A stretch of 64,000 nt of DNA from Candidatus Eiseniibacteriota bacterium (GTDB lineage: Bacteria > Eisenbacteria > RBG-16-71-46 > CAIMUX01), in assembly GCA_903844735.1 (NCBI GenBank), contig CAIMUX010000131.1, positions 103,092-167,091 of the forward strand, written 5' to 3'. Both the position numbers and the translations under genes were made by a program. Below are positions 52,806-62,344 of the stretch, in pieces. Position 1 is the stretch's first letter. Each line of letters begins with the position of its first letter. The notes beneath the pieces are model-generated. The model ran no database searches. It was not told where the DNA came from and saw only the letters and a program-made list of their open reading frames with translations.

Positions 52806-53684
52806 CTACTTCCCCTCGCCCTTCACGGCAGGGGCTTCCTCGGTCTTCGGCTCTTCGATGAGGGCCCTGATCTCGGCGGGCAGGGCAAACCGACCCTCCG
52901 GAACCACGGGGTCACAGGCGACACTGTCAGTGGTCACGACCATTTCCTGCATCCCACCCATCACGACCTGGCGAGTACGGAACGGAAGCTTCATTCCGCA
53001 AGCCTCGCGGTAGTCCTCCATGAAGACATCGACCGGAACCTCTCCCATCTCCGTCTGAATCTTCATCGAGGTCTTGAGAACCAGGCCGGTGGCCTGGTCC
53101 ATCCACATCGTCTCCGGGCTCCCCTCCAACGGAACCATCTCGACCTTCCAGGTCGCCTGGCCGGCCACGGTGTCCGCCCCCGCCGTCGTCGCCGACTTGT
53201 AGTACTTCTTCCAGTTCGGCCAGTTATCGAAGTCGGCCTCCCGGAGGAGCACGGCCCGCTCGGCGCCTTTCTTCACGCTCGGCCCGGCCATCGACGAGTT
53301 ATCCCACACCGTCGAGCCGTCGCAGCCGCTCTCTATCTTTCCGAGGGCGGGCGACTCCATCAAGACATAGCTCTTGTTCGGCCGCTGTGCCCAGGAGGTT
53401 TGGCTCATCTCGATTCCCATTTTGGGCATGCTCATCTTGCCCGAAGTGAACCGGCTCTGCAACTTGGCGTAGACGGCCTTGCCGCCGGTGGCGTCGATCA
53501 TCTTCCGGATGAGCGCCTCGGCTTGAGGTGGACCGTCCTCGGCTCGCGCCGGAGTCGCCGGGCACGTCACGCCGATCCCAGCCACGGCGAACAGCAGACC
53601 GGCCGCGATGAAGCCGAATTCTCTCCACCCTCGAAACGACCAGCGGTCGGCCGGCCGATGCGGCGAACCAAGCAATCCTGTCAT
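52806..53684 (-). CDS. LolA-like exported protein (tandem duplicate)
   Basis: 292 residues from the ATG at 53684 (GGAGGATCGG upstream). It is the shorter paralogue of the 51422-52714 gene, with the same EALIRKMIDATGGKAVYAKL start and GKIESGCDGSTVWD and NWPNWKKYYKSATTAGADTV middle. Here the signal is followed by an A-R-A cleavage site (TCPATPARAEDG), not a lipobox Cys in the same place. The duplication includes the upstream ribosome-binding region, which is nearly the same before both genes. It ends with a short acidic tail. Confidence 0.72.
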   Translation of the reverse strand: MTGLLGSPHRPADRWSFRGWREFGFIAAGLLFAVAGIGVTCPATPARAEDGPPQAEALIRKMIDATGGKAVYAKLQSRFTSGKMSMPKMGIEMSQTSWAQRPNKSYVLMESPALGKIESGCDGSTVWDNSSMAGPSVKKGAERAVLLREADFDNWPNWKKYYKSATTAGADTVAGQATWKVEMVPLEGSPETMWMDQATGLVLKTSMKIQTEMGEVPVDVFMEDYREACGMKLPFRTRQVVMGGMQEMVVTTDSVACDPVVPEGRFALPAEIRALIEEPKTEEAPAVKGEGK

Positions 53685-53772
53685 CCGATCCTCCCTCCTA
53701 TATCGTAGCGAGGCGCATCCCGCCGTGCTCTACCCGGCCCGCCACTGCCTGCGGCAGACAATCTGAGACCTG

Positions 53773-55173
53773 TCACCGTGCGGTACCGATCCACGCCGTG
53801 GCCGCGTCAAGTTGCGCGTCGTGCCCGGCGAGAAGCGTCTCCCGCGTGAGCGCCACCGTGGAATCCGGGACGACGCCGTTCCCCTCGAGGGTGTCGCCAC
53901 CCTCCGAGACGTAGTTGGCGATCGCGTATTGGAACCCGTCTCCATTGGGCAATTGCTCGATGATCGACGGGAGCGCGGCCCCCGCCGTCTTAGTGCCGAA
54001 GATGCGCGCGCGACCGAGATCCCGCAGCCCGGCCGCGAGAATCTCCGTCGTCGACGCGGAAAGAGCATCGACCAAGATGGCGAGCCTTCCAGTATACGGA
54101 TTCGACCGAGGCGACACCGTGAACCGAAGCGGATTGCCGCGCATGATCATGGTGCCGAGTTTCTTCCCCTGGTCCGGAATGAACCAGCCGGCCATCCCCA
54201 TGGCCATGGCCCCGAGCCCACCCGGGTTCCCGCGCAGGTCCAGGACGATTCCCGGCGCGTCCCGAAACGACTGGATCGCGTCCCCCACGGCCGTCATCAC
54301 GATGCCGGGATCGAGGAAGACGCTGACCTTGATATAGCCGGCGCCGCCTTCCAGGCGTTTGGACTCGGTAGATGCGAAGACCGGCGGCAGATTCCCGAAA
54401 ACGGTCCGGTTTCCCGGCGGGCGGATCAGTGGCGAGCGCAGATCGACCTCACGATCGGCGCCATCGCGGAAACGCATCGAAAGAGTGTCGCCTATCACGC
54501 CCCGCAGTTGACGCGTCAGCGCCATGGTGATGAGGAGGTCGCGGGTGGTCTTCCCCGCGAAGGCCGGCGTGATGGCGGCCACCTTGGCCGGAATGTCAAC
54601 TGTTCGTGCCCGGATCAGTTCCCAACCGAGACGCACGCCCTGCGCATAGACCGGCGCCGTCGGATCGATGAACGCCACGAGGGCGCGGCCATCGAGGATG
54701 CGCAGCTCGAAACCGGGCTGGCCCTCGCCGCCGCCGCCTGCCATCTCGCCGTACACACTGACGGGAATGATCCCAAAGTGCGACTGGCCAAGGGTGGCAA
54801 TCATCGCCTGCATGGCGGCCCGGGATTGCGTCCGGGTGGTCGCCGCTGCAACCTCGGGCCGCAGTGAATCCCTCACGGCCTGCCAGTTGAGGCCTCCCAA
54901 ATCGGGGTCCCAGTGTTTCTGCCGGATCGTGTCCCAGACGAAGTCGAAGGAGATAAGTTCCAGCTCGCGGCCATCCGCCGTGAGCGCAGGCTCCACCGGC
55001 ATGGCGGACGCCTCCGCCCTCAGCGCAGCCTTCGCCAACGCTTTCGGCATCGCCTTCGGAACAGCCCCCGACACCGACCCCGGCTCCGGCGCGCCCCCGC
55101 AACCGCCGCCGAGCGCCGTCAGGAACACCGCGCCGGCCACCAGCGCCAGGCAGCCGTTCCGACTTCGTCTCAC
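53773..55173 (-). CDS. S41-family (C-terminal processing) protease, lipoprotein
   Basis: 466 residues from the GTG at 55173, which overlaps the mfd stop (GTGA). Lipobox LGGGC. A helical head (FVWDTIRQKHWDPDLGGLNW) and PDZ-like segment precede the S41 core: GYIKVSVFLDPG, GIVLDLRGNPGGLGAMAMGM, catalytic Ser in VDALSASTTEILAAGLRD (about 374) and Lys in FGTKTAGAALP (about 394), the expected Ser/Lys spacing. It probably trims periplasmic proteins. Coupling to mfd is unusual and may be only positional. Confidence 0.9.
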   Translation of the reverse strand: MRRSRNGCLALVAGAVFLTALGGGCGGAPEPGSVSGAVPKAMPKALAKAALRAEASAMPVEPALTADGRELELISFDFVWDTIRQKHWDPDLGGLNWQAVRDSLRPEVAAATTRTQSRAAMQAMIATLGQSHFGIIPVSVYGEMAGGGGEGQPGFELRILDGRALVAFIDPTAPVYAQGVRLGWELIRARTVDIPAKVAAITPAFAGKTTRDLLITMALTRQLRGVIGDTLSMRFRDGADREVDLRSPLIRPPGNRTVFGNLPPVFASTESKRLEGGAGYIKVSVFLDPGIVMTAVGDAIQSFRDAPGIVLDLRGNPGGLGAMAMGMAGWFIPDQGKKLGTMIMRGNPLRFTVSPRSNPYTGRLAILVDALSASTTEILAAGLRDLGRARIFGTKTAGAALPSIIEQLPNGDGFQYAIANYVSEGGDTLEGNGVVPDSTVALTRETLLAGHDAQLDAATAWIGTAR

Positions 55174-58100
55174 GACACCCCCTTCGCCGCGGCGAGCGCC
55201 CGCAGTATGATCAGAGCGGTGGAGATCGCTTCCCCCGGGCCCGGACTGCGCCGGCGGATCCGGGTCTGCCCGCCGAGAAGAAACTCCACTTGGAACGGCA
55301 CCCCTTGCAGAAAGCGCTGGACTTCGGCCTTGCTCAGATCGCGGCCGAGATCGAGCCGCACCATCTCCGCGCGAACCGTGATCTTTTCGCAGTGCAGCCC
55401 CGCCCCGAGAATACGCACCCGCCGCAACCCCAGCAGGTGTCGCACCGGCTCGGGGTGCTTGCCGAACCGGTCGGTCATTTCCGCGGCGATCTCCTCGATC
55501 TTATCGAGCCCACGGGCGTCGGCCAGCGACTTGTACAGATTCATCTTCTCCCGCGAATCGGGTACGTAGTCGTCGGGGAGGAATGCCTGGACATCGGTGG
55601 CCATGCGCGGTTCCACGTACTCATCGCGAGCCTCACCGCGGAGTTCGCGCACCGCCTCGTCCAGGAGCTGGCAATACAGCTCGAAACCTACGTTGATGAT
55701 GAAGCCGTGCTGCTCCGACCCGAGCAGGTTTCCCGCCCCACGGATCTCCAAGTCGCGCAGCGCCAACTGGTAGCCGCTGCCGAGGTCCTCGAACTCCTCC
55801 ATCGCCTTCAGCCGCTTCTGCGCCAGCTCGGTGATGGCGTGGTACGGCGGGACCAAGAGGTAGGCGTAGGCCTTGCGGGCCGAGCGTCCCACCCGACCGC
55901 GGAGCTGGTAAAGCTGGGCCAGTCCGAAGGTGTCGCCGCGATTGATGAGGATGGTGTTGACGTTGGGTAGGTCGAGCCCGCTCTCGATGATCATGGTGGA
56001 AACGAGAACGTCGTACTCGCCCGCGAGAAACTTCGACATCACATCCTCGAGCAGGGCGTCGCGCATCTGGCCGTGGGCGATGGCCAGGCGCAGGTGCGGG
56101 ACCAGGCGCCCTAAGTAACTCGCCATCGCGTCGATCGACTCCACCCGATTGTGGACGAAGAACGACTGGCCGCCGCGGTCCGCCTCGCGCATCAGGGCGT
56201 GGGCGATGACGTCGTCGCGGAACTCGAGAATCTCCGTCTGGATGGGGCGACGATCGCGCGGCGGCGTCATGATGATGCTCAGATCACGCCCGCCCATCAG
56301 GGCCAAGTGCATCGTTCGCGGAATCGGCGTGGCGGTGAGGGTGAGAACATCCACCGTGGTGCGAAACCGCTTCAGCTTCTCCTTGGCCGCGACGCCGAAT
56401 AGCTGCTCTTCGTCGACGACCACGAGGCCGAGGTCGCGGAAGCCCATCTCCTTCGAGAGCAGGGCGTGCGTGCCGATAACGATGTCGACCTTGCCGTCCA
56501 GGCACGCCTGCTTGACCGCCTTCGCCTCGGCCGCGGTGCGGTAGCGCGAAAGGAAGTCCACCACCACGGGGAACTCCTTCAATCGCTCGCGGAAGGTGTC
56601 ATAGTGCTGCCGCGCGAGGAGTGTCGTCGGCACCAGCACCGCCACTTGCTTGGCGTCCTGCACGACCTTCAGGGCCGCGCGAATCGCCACCTCGGTCTTG
56701 CCATAGCCGACATCACCGCACACGAGCCGGTCCATGGGGCTCTGTGCCTCCATGTCCGTCTTCACCTCTTCGATGGTGCGAAGCTGGTCGGGCGTCTCAT
56801 CGTACGGAAACGCAGCCTCCAGCTCGCGGACCATGGTGGTGTCGGCGCTGAAGGCGAAGCCCTGTCGGGCCTTGCGGATAGCGTAGGTCTTGAGCAGCTC
56901 GCCGGCCATGTCACGGATCGACTTCTTGACCCTCTCCTTGGTGCGTTCCCAGCTCTTGCCTCCCAGCCGGGAGAGGGTCGGGCGCGCCCCCTCGTCGGCC
57001 GAATACTTCTGCACCAGCGCCAACTGGTCCACCGGGACGTAGTGTCGATCACCGCCGGCGTATTCGAGTGCCAGGCAATCGGTCTCCTGCCCGTTCACCG
57101 TGAGCCGCTGCAGACCGCGATAGAGGCCGATGCCATGGTCAATGTGGACCACGAAGTCGCCGGGCTGCAGCGCCAGCAGCTCCTTCAGCGAGATGCCGCG
57201 GGAGAACCGGCGCCCGGCCGTGCGACGGCGCAGGCGCGTGAAAATCTCGTGATCGGTGAGCACCGCCAGTCCCCGTGTGGGCAGGACGAACCCGGCGCCG
57301 AGATTGCCGACGTGGAACTGCGCGGGCGCGCCGGAGAGGAGATCGAAAAGCCGGTCGCGGTGGTTCTCTGTGTCGCAGAGGACATGGATCTCCGGCGCTT
57401 CCTCCGTGAGCCGGGTCAGGTAGGCGCGCGTCGCATCGAGGTTGCGGCCGAAGTGCTCGGGTGGGTGGGCACGAAAATCGAGGAAACCGGAATCCTCCGC
57501 CTCCGGCCCGGTGTCCCACTCTTGGAGGCTGTGCCCACCGCGGGAGACGTCATCTCGGACCCCGGTAGCTTGGGCCGGCGTACCGTCTCCGCCGTGCGGC
57601 TTGTTCGTTCCCCCGGCCCCCGGCGCTGTCACCACCGGCAACCCCACAGGAACCCCAAGCGCCGAACCGCCACTTCCCACAAACACACGGGCACCGCTCC
57701 AGCCGAAACCCCGGTCCTCCTCCAACCAGAAGATTCGCCCCGGCTCCACGGGCGGCAGCGAGAGTGCGCCTGGCCCTGCGCGCACGGCGACGTCGGGGTC
57801 GGCGCGAAGGTCTTCCCAAGCCACACGGAGGTCATCGGCCCACGCCGCGAGCCGCGAGCGCACGAAGGTCGGACCGTCCACGACGAGAATCCCCTCCGGC
57901 GGCAGGTAGTCGGTGAGGCGCCCTCGCCAATCGCCGAAGAACGGCAGGCTCCACTCGATCCCCTCCAGCGTGCCGTTGGCTTCCAGGGAGCCGAGGCGTT
58001 CCTCGACCAGCTCCTCGGCCATGGAAACGTCGTCGGAGGAATCCGGCCCGGAAGCAGCCGCCTCGGATGCGCCGACTCGGGGCGCTGCGGCATGCCCGGC

Positions 58101-58901
58101 GAACTCGGCCAGCTCCTCTTCGCCGGGCAACCACTCCCACAGCGGGAGGAACACAGCCTCCGGCAGAGTCTGCAGCGAGCGCTGGGTGAACGGGTCGAAC
58201 TCGCGGAGCGAGGCCACCTCGTCGCCATCGAACTCCACCCGCACCGGGTTCTCGCGACCGAACGAGTAGACATCGAGGATCCCGCCGCGGCGTCCGAAGT
58301 CACCGTACTCGCCCACCATCGGCACGCCCGCGTAGCCGAGACGAACCAGCCGCGCCAGAAGCAGATCGAGATCGACGGTGTCGCCGACACGCAGGCGGAT
58401 CACGCGAGACCGAAACTGCTCCGGCCTCGGCACCGGAACTACCAGGGAAACAGCCGGCACCACGAGGACCTGCAACCGGTCACACGCGGGAAGCACAGCC
58501 TTCCACGCCGGGTCGGCCAGGGCCGCCAACGCCTCGATGCGCGCAGCCCGCAACGCAACCCGCGGGTGCTGAGCCCGGTACGGCTCCAGGGAAGGGTCGG
58601 GAAACACGGCCGCGGTGCAGGGCCCAAGGAGAAAGAGCAGGTCGTCTTTCAAGTCCTCGGCGGTGGAGAGGTCGGGCGTAACCAACAGGATCGGGCGGCC
58701 GGTCTCCCGAACCAGCGCGGCCGTCAAGAGCGAGCGGGAGGATCCCGTAAGCCCCCGCAACCAGGGCGACGCATCCAACCGTTCCCTCAGCTTCACCAGC
58801 AGTGCGCGGAACGTCTCGTCGCCCGAGAAACGCTGGAGCAGGTGGGTCGACACCATCTCCGCGGGTGGGGTTTCCCGTCCAAGCTTGGTCGCTTCCGGCA
58901 T
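55170..58901 (-). CDS. mfd: transcription-repair coupling factor Mfd
   Basis: 1243 residues from the ATG at 58901. The UvrB-like N-terminal modules (RSLLTAALVRETGRPILLVT PDL; DEVASLREFDPFTQRSLQTL), the RNAP-interacting domain (LKELLALQPGDFVVHIDHGI GLY), and the RecG-like translocase with Walker A CGDVGYGKTEVAIRAA (about 730) and DEEQ box VVDEEQLFG (about 830), then the C-terminal TRCF domain are all present. Mfd removes stalled RNA polymerase and recruits UvrA. The frame is open to 59438 through a 42 bp minisatellite, so a longer N-terminus is formally possible, but neither the 58901 nor the 58856 start has a good Shine-Dalgarno. Confidence 0.95.
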   Translation of the reverse strand: MPEATKLGRETPPAEMVSTHLLQRFSGDETFRALLVKLRERLDASPWLRGLTGSSRSLLTAALVRETGRPILLVTPDLSTAEDLKDDLLFLLGPCTAAVFPDPSLEPYRAQHPRVALRAARIEALAALADPAWKAVLPACDRLQVLVVPAVSLVVPVPRPEQFRSRVIRLRVGDTVDLDLLLARLVRLGYAGVPMVGEYGDFGRRGGILDVYSFGRENPVRVEFDGDEVASLREFDPFTQRSLQTLPEAVFLPLWEWLPGEEELAEFAGHAAAPRVGASEAAASGPDSSDDVSMAEELVEERLGSLEANGTLEGIEWSLPFFGDWRGRLTDYLPPEGILVVDGPTFVRSRLAAWADDLRVAWEDLRADPDVAVRAGPGALSLPPVEPGRIFWLEEDRGFGWSGARVFVGSGGSALGVPVGLPVVTAPGAGGTNKPHGGDGTPAQATGVRDDVSRGGHSLQEWDTGPEAEDSGFLDFRAHPPEHFGRNLDATRAYLTRLTEEAPEIHVLCDTENHRDRLFDLLSGAPAQFHVGNLGAGFVLPTRGLAVLTDHEIFTRLRRRTAGRRFSRGISLKELLALQPGDFVVHIDHGIGLYRGLQRLTVNGQETDCLALEYAGGDRHYVPVDQLALVQKYSADEGARPTLSRLGGKSWERTKERVKKSIRDMAGELLKTYAIRKARQGFAFSADTTMVRELEAAFPYDETPDQLRTIEEVKTDMEAQSPMDRLVCGDVGYGKTEVAIRAALKVVQDAKQVAVLVPTTLLARQHYDTFRERLKEFPVVVDFLSRYRTAAEAKAVKQACLDGKVDIVIGTHALLSKEMGFRDLGLVVVDEEQLFGVAAKEKLKRFRTTVDVLTLTATPIPRTMHLALMGGRDLSIIMTPPRDRRPIQTEILEFRDDVIAHALMREADRGGQSFFVHNRVESIDAMASYLGRLVPHLRLAIAHGQMRDALLEDVMSKFLAGEYDVLVSTMIIESGLDLPNVNTILINRGDTFGLAQLYQLRGRVGRSARKAYAYLLVPPYHAITELAQKRLKAMEEFEDLGSGYQLALRDLEIRGAGNLLGSEQHGFIINVGFELYCQLLDEAVRELRGEARDEYVEPRMATDVQAFLPDDYVPDSREKMNLYKSLADARGLDKIEEIAAEMTDRFGKHPEPVRHLLGLRRVRILGAGLHCEKITVRAEMVRLDLGRDLSKAEVQRFLQGVPFQVEFLLGGQTRIRRRSPGPGEAISTALIILRALAAAKGVS

Positions 58902-59026
58902 TGGGTCAGGGTACACCAGCGGGGCGGGGTTCGGGGGGAGCATTCTGCCATGCCGAAGCTGCCTCGACGATCTCCCTGCCCCCCCGAAAGCCGTGTGCAT
59001 AGCCGGCCCACGCTTAGATTGAGGTT

Positions 59027-59362
59027 GATGAGGGGTGATAGTGGCCAGCTCACGCGAAGGTTGGGGTTGATGAGGCGTAATCATGGCCAACTCACGCGTA
59101 GGTTGGGGCTGATGAGACGCGATCAGGGCCAACTCACGCGTGGGTTGGGGTTGATGGGGCGCAATCATGGCCAACTCACGCGTGAGTTGGGGTTGATGAG
59201 GCGTAGTCGTGTCCGCCTCACGCGTAGGTTGCGGTTGACGAGGCGTAATCATGGCCAACTCACGCGTAGGTTGGGGTTGAAGAGGCGTAGTCGTGGCCGC
59301 CTCACGCGTAGGTTGCGGTTGACGAGGCGTAATCATGGCCGACTCACGCGTAGGTTGGGGTT
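59027..59362. repeat. minisatellite, eight 42 bp tandem units
   Basis: Exactly eight units of 42 bp (336 bp). Consensus on the + strand starts GATGAGGCGTAATCATGGCC and ends AACTCACGCGTAGGTTGGGGTT. Two unit types alternate in the last four: one with AATCATGGCCAACTC, another with AGTCGTGGCCGCCTC, so higher-order 84 bp duplication took place. As 42 is a multiple of three, the leftward frame upstream of mfd stays open (14-residue unit, P-Q-P-T-R-E-L-A-M-I-T-P). Confidence 0.95.
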
Positions 59363-59404
59363 GAAGAGCGCCGGGGGGGTGTAGAGCGCCCCCGGCGCCC
59401 CCCC

Positions 59405-60169
59405 TCAGCCCCCCGAGCGCGGCAAGACGTCTTCGCACCGCAGCACCGCTTCCAGCCTGTGCCGCAGCTCTCCTAGGTCCTTCGACTTGAACGCGGTCTT
59501 GGTTCTCTCGAGAACCGCGATGGTCTCCCGGATCGCTCGCTCGAGTTCCGCCGGCCGGTGTGGTCCGGCCGGATGGACGTGGGCGGCGGCTTGTTCCTCG
59601 CGGGACGCCCCGTCCGGGATGGACGCCATGCGGCGCAAGTCCTGCAGTGAGCCGAGGATGTTGGCCAGCGTGAGCTCCAGGTAAACTTGGGCTCCGACCG
59701 GAGCATCGCCGTCTTCCAGGGATGTCCGCTCGATCTGCCCTAGATCCTTCGCCAGTTGCTGAATGCGCAGGTGGGATCCCTGCAGCACCCTCCGACGCTT
59801 CGTTCGACAGACTCCGCGTTCCACGCAGTCGAAGAATTCGTCGAGGTCGACTGGTTTGACGAGGTAGCCGACGATGTCAAACTGGTGGGACTCAATCGCC
59901 GTGTCGAGCGACGGGTACCCGGTCACGATGAGCACCGTGGGCGCGTCGGCCAGATTCGCTAGGGAGTGCAGCAGATCGAGATGCTCGTTGCCGGGCATCT
60001 GGAGATCGGCGATGAGCAGGTCGTAGTCGACCTCGCGGAGCATGCGCGCCGCGACCGCGCCGTCCGGGGCGCAATCGCAGCGGTGCCCCCGGACCCGAAT
60101 CAGATCGGCCGTGGACTCGCGATAGGTCTCCTCATCGTCGGCCAGAAGGATGCAGCCGGATTCGATCAT
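59405..60169 (-). CDS. response regulator with C-terminal helical domain
   Basis: 254 residues. The receiver domain is intact: acidic pair in ILLADDEETY, phospho-acceptor Asp in YDLLIADLQMPGNEHLDLL, Thr in VLIVTGYPS and Lys in VGYLVKPVDLDEFFD. The C-terminal 110 residues are helical (RIQQLAKDLGQIERTSLEDG, ELERAIRETIAVLERTKTAF) with no DNA-binding motif, so output is probably protein-protein. It lies 99 bp after the histidine kinase gene on the same strand and is its likely partner. Confidence 0.93.
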   Translation of the reverse strand: MIESGCILLADDEETYRESTADLIRVRGHRCDCAPDGAVAARMLREVDYDLLIADLQMPGNEHLDLLHSLANLADAPTVLIVTGYPSLDTAIESHQFDIVGYLVKPVDLDEFFDCVERGVCRTKRRRVLQGSHLRIQQLAKDLGQIERTSLEDGDAPVGAQVYLELTLANILGSLQDLRRMASIPDGASREEQAAAHVHPAGPHRPAELERAIRETIAVLERTKTAFKSKDLGELRHRLEAVLRCEDVLPRSGG

Positions 60170-60268
60170 GTCTCCGCCCTTTCTCGTTTGATCCGGGTCC
60201 GCGCCGACCGCGAGCCGCCGCTCGACACGCCCATGCTCCGATTCATCAGGTCCCTATCCATCAGATCC

Positions 60269-62344
60269 CTATCCAGCAAGTCCTTCCTTCGGCGGGCATC
60301 GCAGAGGCAGACGAATACGAAAAAGAGTGCCTGCCCCCTCCGGGCACTCGAAGTCGAGAGTGCCTCCCATGGACTCCACCAGGGTCCTGGAAATGGAGAG
60401 GCCGATTCCCATTCCGCCGGAAACGGCCGTTCCTTTGGTGCTGAAGAAGGGCTCGAATATCCTGTGCTTGAGCTCGCGCGGAATCCCGGGCCCTTGGTCT
60501 CGTATGGTGATCTGCACGACGCCGTCGGTAGACGACACGACCACCGTGATGGTGCTCTCCGCCGGAGATGCCTCGATGGCGTTCTGGAACACATTGAAGA
60601 GCACCTGCCGGAAGGAGTTCTCCGGCTGCACCATGAGAATGGGCTCGTCCGTCGGGGCACACTGGATGGAGACCCGGTGCCGGCCACAGGAGGGCGCCAG
60701 GAGAAGAATCACGTCCCGGACGGTCTCCCCGACGGGCATCTCCTGCGGCACTTCCCTCTCCGGCTTATACAGGCAGAACATCTGCCGCACGATGCGCGCA
60801 ATGCGATCGATCTCCCTTTCGATCATGCTCACGAAGCGTGTATACTGGTGCTCCGGGGGCACCGCCAACTTGACGAGCTGGAAGCTGTTCTTGATCCCGG
60901 CCAGCGGGTTGTTGATTTCGTGGGCCACGCGCGCGGCCATCCTGCCCGTGGCCGCCAGGCTTTCAATGGCCGATCGCTGCCGCTCGAGGTCCAGGACCTG
61001 GTCGGTCCTCTCGCGGACGGCCTCTTCCAACGCCTCGTTGTAGCGCTTCAGCGCCTCTTCCGTCTTCTTCCGCTCCGTGATGTCCCGGGCGGCGGCGAAC
61101 ACGCCCACGATGTGCCCCTCTTCGTCACGGTAGCGGGTGGCATTGTACAGCACGTCCCGCATTCGGCCGTCCCGGTTCCTCAGGACCAGCTCGTAGTCCC
61201 GGACCGATCCGTCGGTAATGACGGTCCGGTAGCCGGTCCGCGCCTTGTCCGGATCGGTGAAGTAGTCGCAGAAGTCGGTGCCGATGAGCTCATCCCGGGA
61301 AAGCCCGGTGGCGCTTTCGGTAGCCGCGTTGACGTCCCAGATGGTCCCTTCCGGGCTGATGGTGACCAGGGGATCCAGGCTGACTTCCAGGAGGTTGCGG
61401 CTATAGGTGCCGGCACGGATGAGGATCTCGGCTCGTTGCGAGCCGCTCATGGCCGTCTTGGCCTCCAGTACACAGTGGGTTCGTCCCTGGGCGTCTCGCA
61501 GGGGCTGGAATACGATGTGATACCAGTTGTGATCGACGGGATTGTACTTGTCGGCGGACTGGACGGCTCCCGTGGTGAAGGCTTCCGCGGCACGGCAGAT
61601 CGTGCAGGGCGCCGGCGAGGCGGTGAAGACGAGATGACAGGCCGAACCGATCGGCTCGCGACCCGGGAACATGGCGCGGAGTTTGTCGCTTGCCCAAAGG
61701 ATTGTGCGATCCGGGGCTATCAGCGACAGTCCGGTCGCGAAGTGCGCCAGGGCCGACGTGGGGTCGGGATGCTCTGTGTGGGTGGTGGTGATGGGCGTGT
61801 CCACTGTGCTGCCCGGCGAAAGATCGCGGACCGTGGTGATCACGACGGGGCGTCCTTCATAGTCCACAGGTTCTGCCCAGAGCTCCAGCGGCATGATCGT
61901 GTCATCGCGGCGGCGGTACACGGTCTTCAGGAAAGAGCGACCGGTCTGCGAGATGTCCCGATTGATGGCGGAAACAATATCCCCGCGATGGGATGCATCG
62001 ATGTCGGACAGCGACATGGACAACAGGTCATTGCGCCGGTAGCGCAGGCGGTTGCAGGCAACGCGGTTGGCCTCCAAGAGACGGCCGTCCGGCGCGTGGA
62101 TGAGGACCGCGTCCCCGATCGCATCGGAATGGGTATGGAAGGGCGATCGCTGCTGCGAACGGCCGGCAACGCGTTCCTGGAGTGCCTGGTCCCGCCCCTC
62201 CAGTTCTGCCAGCCGTGATCGGAGAGAGACAAGCTCCTGTTCGAGCTCCTCGCGGGACCCCGGATGTGATGCGTCGGGCGCGGATGCCGGCGATGTGCGG
62301 TCGAAGCTGGCCACTACTCCCTCCACTGCCGGCCCGAGTAACAC
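60269..62344 (-). CDS. multi-PAS sensor histidine kinase
   Basis: 691 residues, no membrane segment. A coiled coil (REELEQELVSLRSRLAELEG) precedes three PAS domains; the second has a Cys motif CHLVFTASPAPCTICRAAE as found in PAS domains with C-x-x-C near a redox or metal site. A coiled linker leads to the HisKA box (RMAARVAHEINNPLAGIKNS, His about 475), N box NVFQNAIEASPAE, G1 DQGPGIP, F box FEPFFSTK and G2 GGMGIGLSISR. It should phosphorylate the regulator encoded next. Just after the stop, a 15 bp unit GGATAGGG(A/C)TCTGAT-like is repeated two to three times (about 60241-60268). Confidence 0.94.
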   Translation of the reverse strand: MLLGPAVEGVVASFDRTSPASAPDASHPGSREELEQELVSLRSRLAELEGRDQALQERVAGRSQQRSPFHTHSDAIGDAVLIHAPDGRLLEANRVACNRLRYRRNDLLSMSLSDIDASHRGDIVSAINRDISQTGRSFLKTVYRRRDDTIMPLELWAEPVDYEGRPVVITTVRDLSPGSTVDTPITTTHTEHPDPTSALAHFATGLSLIAPDRTILWASDKLRAMFPGREPIGSACHLVFTASPAPCTICRAAEAFTTGAVQSADKYNPVDHNWYHIVFQPLRDAQGRTHCVLEAKTAMSGSQRAEILIRAGTYSRNLLEVSLDPLVTISPEGTIWDVNAATESATGLSRDELIGTDFCDYFTDPDKARTGYRTVITDGSVRDYELVLRNRDGRMRDVLYNATRYRDEEGHIVGVFAAARDITERKKTEEALKRYNEALEEAVRERTDQVLDLERQRSAIESLAATGRMAARVAHEINNPLAGIKNSFQLVKLAVPPEHQYTRFVSMIEREIDRIARIVRQMFCLYKPEREVPQEMPVGETVRDVILLLAPSCGRHRVSIQCAPTDEPILMVQPENSFRQVLFNVFQNAIEASPAESTITVVVSSTDGVVQITIRDQGPGIPRELKHRIFEPFFSTKGTAVSGGMGIGLSISRTLVESMGGTLDFECPEGAGTLFRIRLPLRCPPKEGLAG

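Noticed and set aside
59027..59362. Array of repeats considered as a CRISPR
   Set aside because: Units are contiguous 42 bp copies with no unique spacers, and there are no cas genes.
56466..59384. 972-codon open frame on the + strand opposite mfd
   Set aside because: Antisense to well-conserved Mfd motifs; Arg/His-rich shadow composition and no start signal.
59960..62218. 750-codon + strand frame opposite the histidine kinase
   Set aside because: Antisense to intact HisKA/ATPase motifs; shadow composition.
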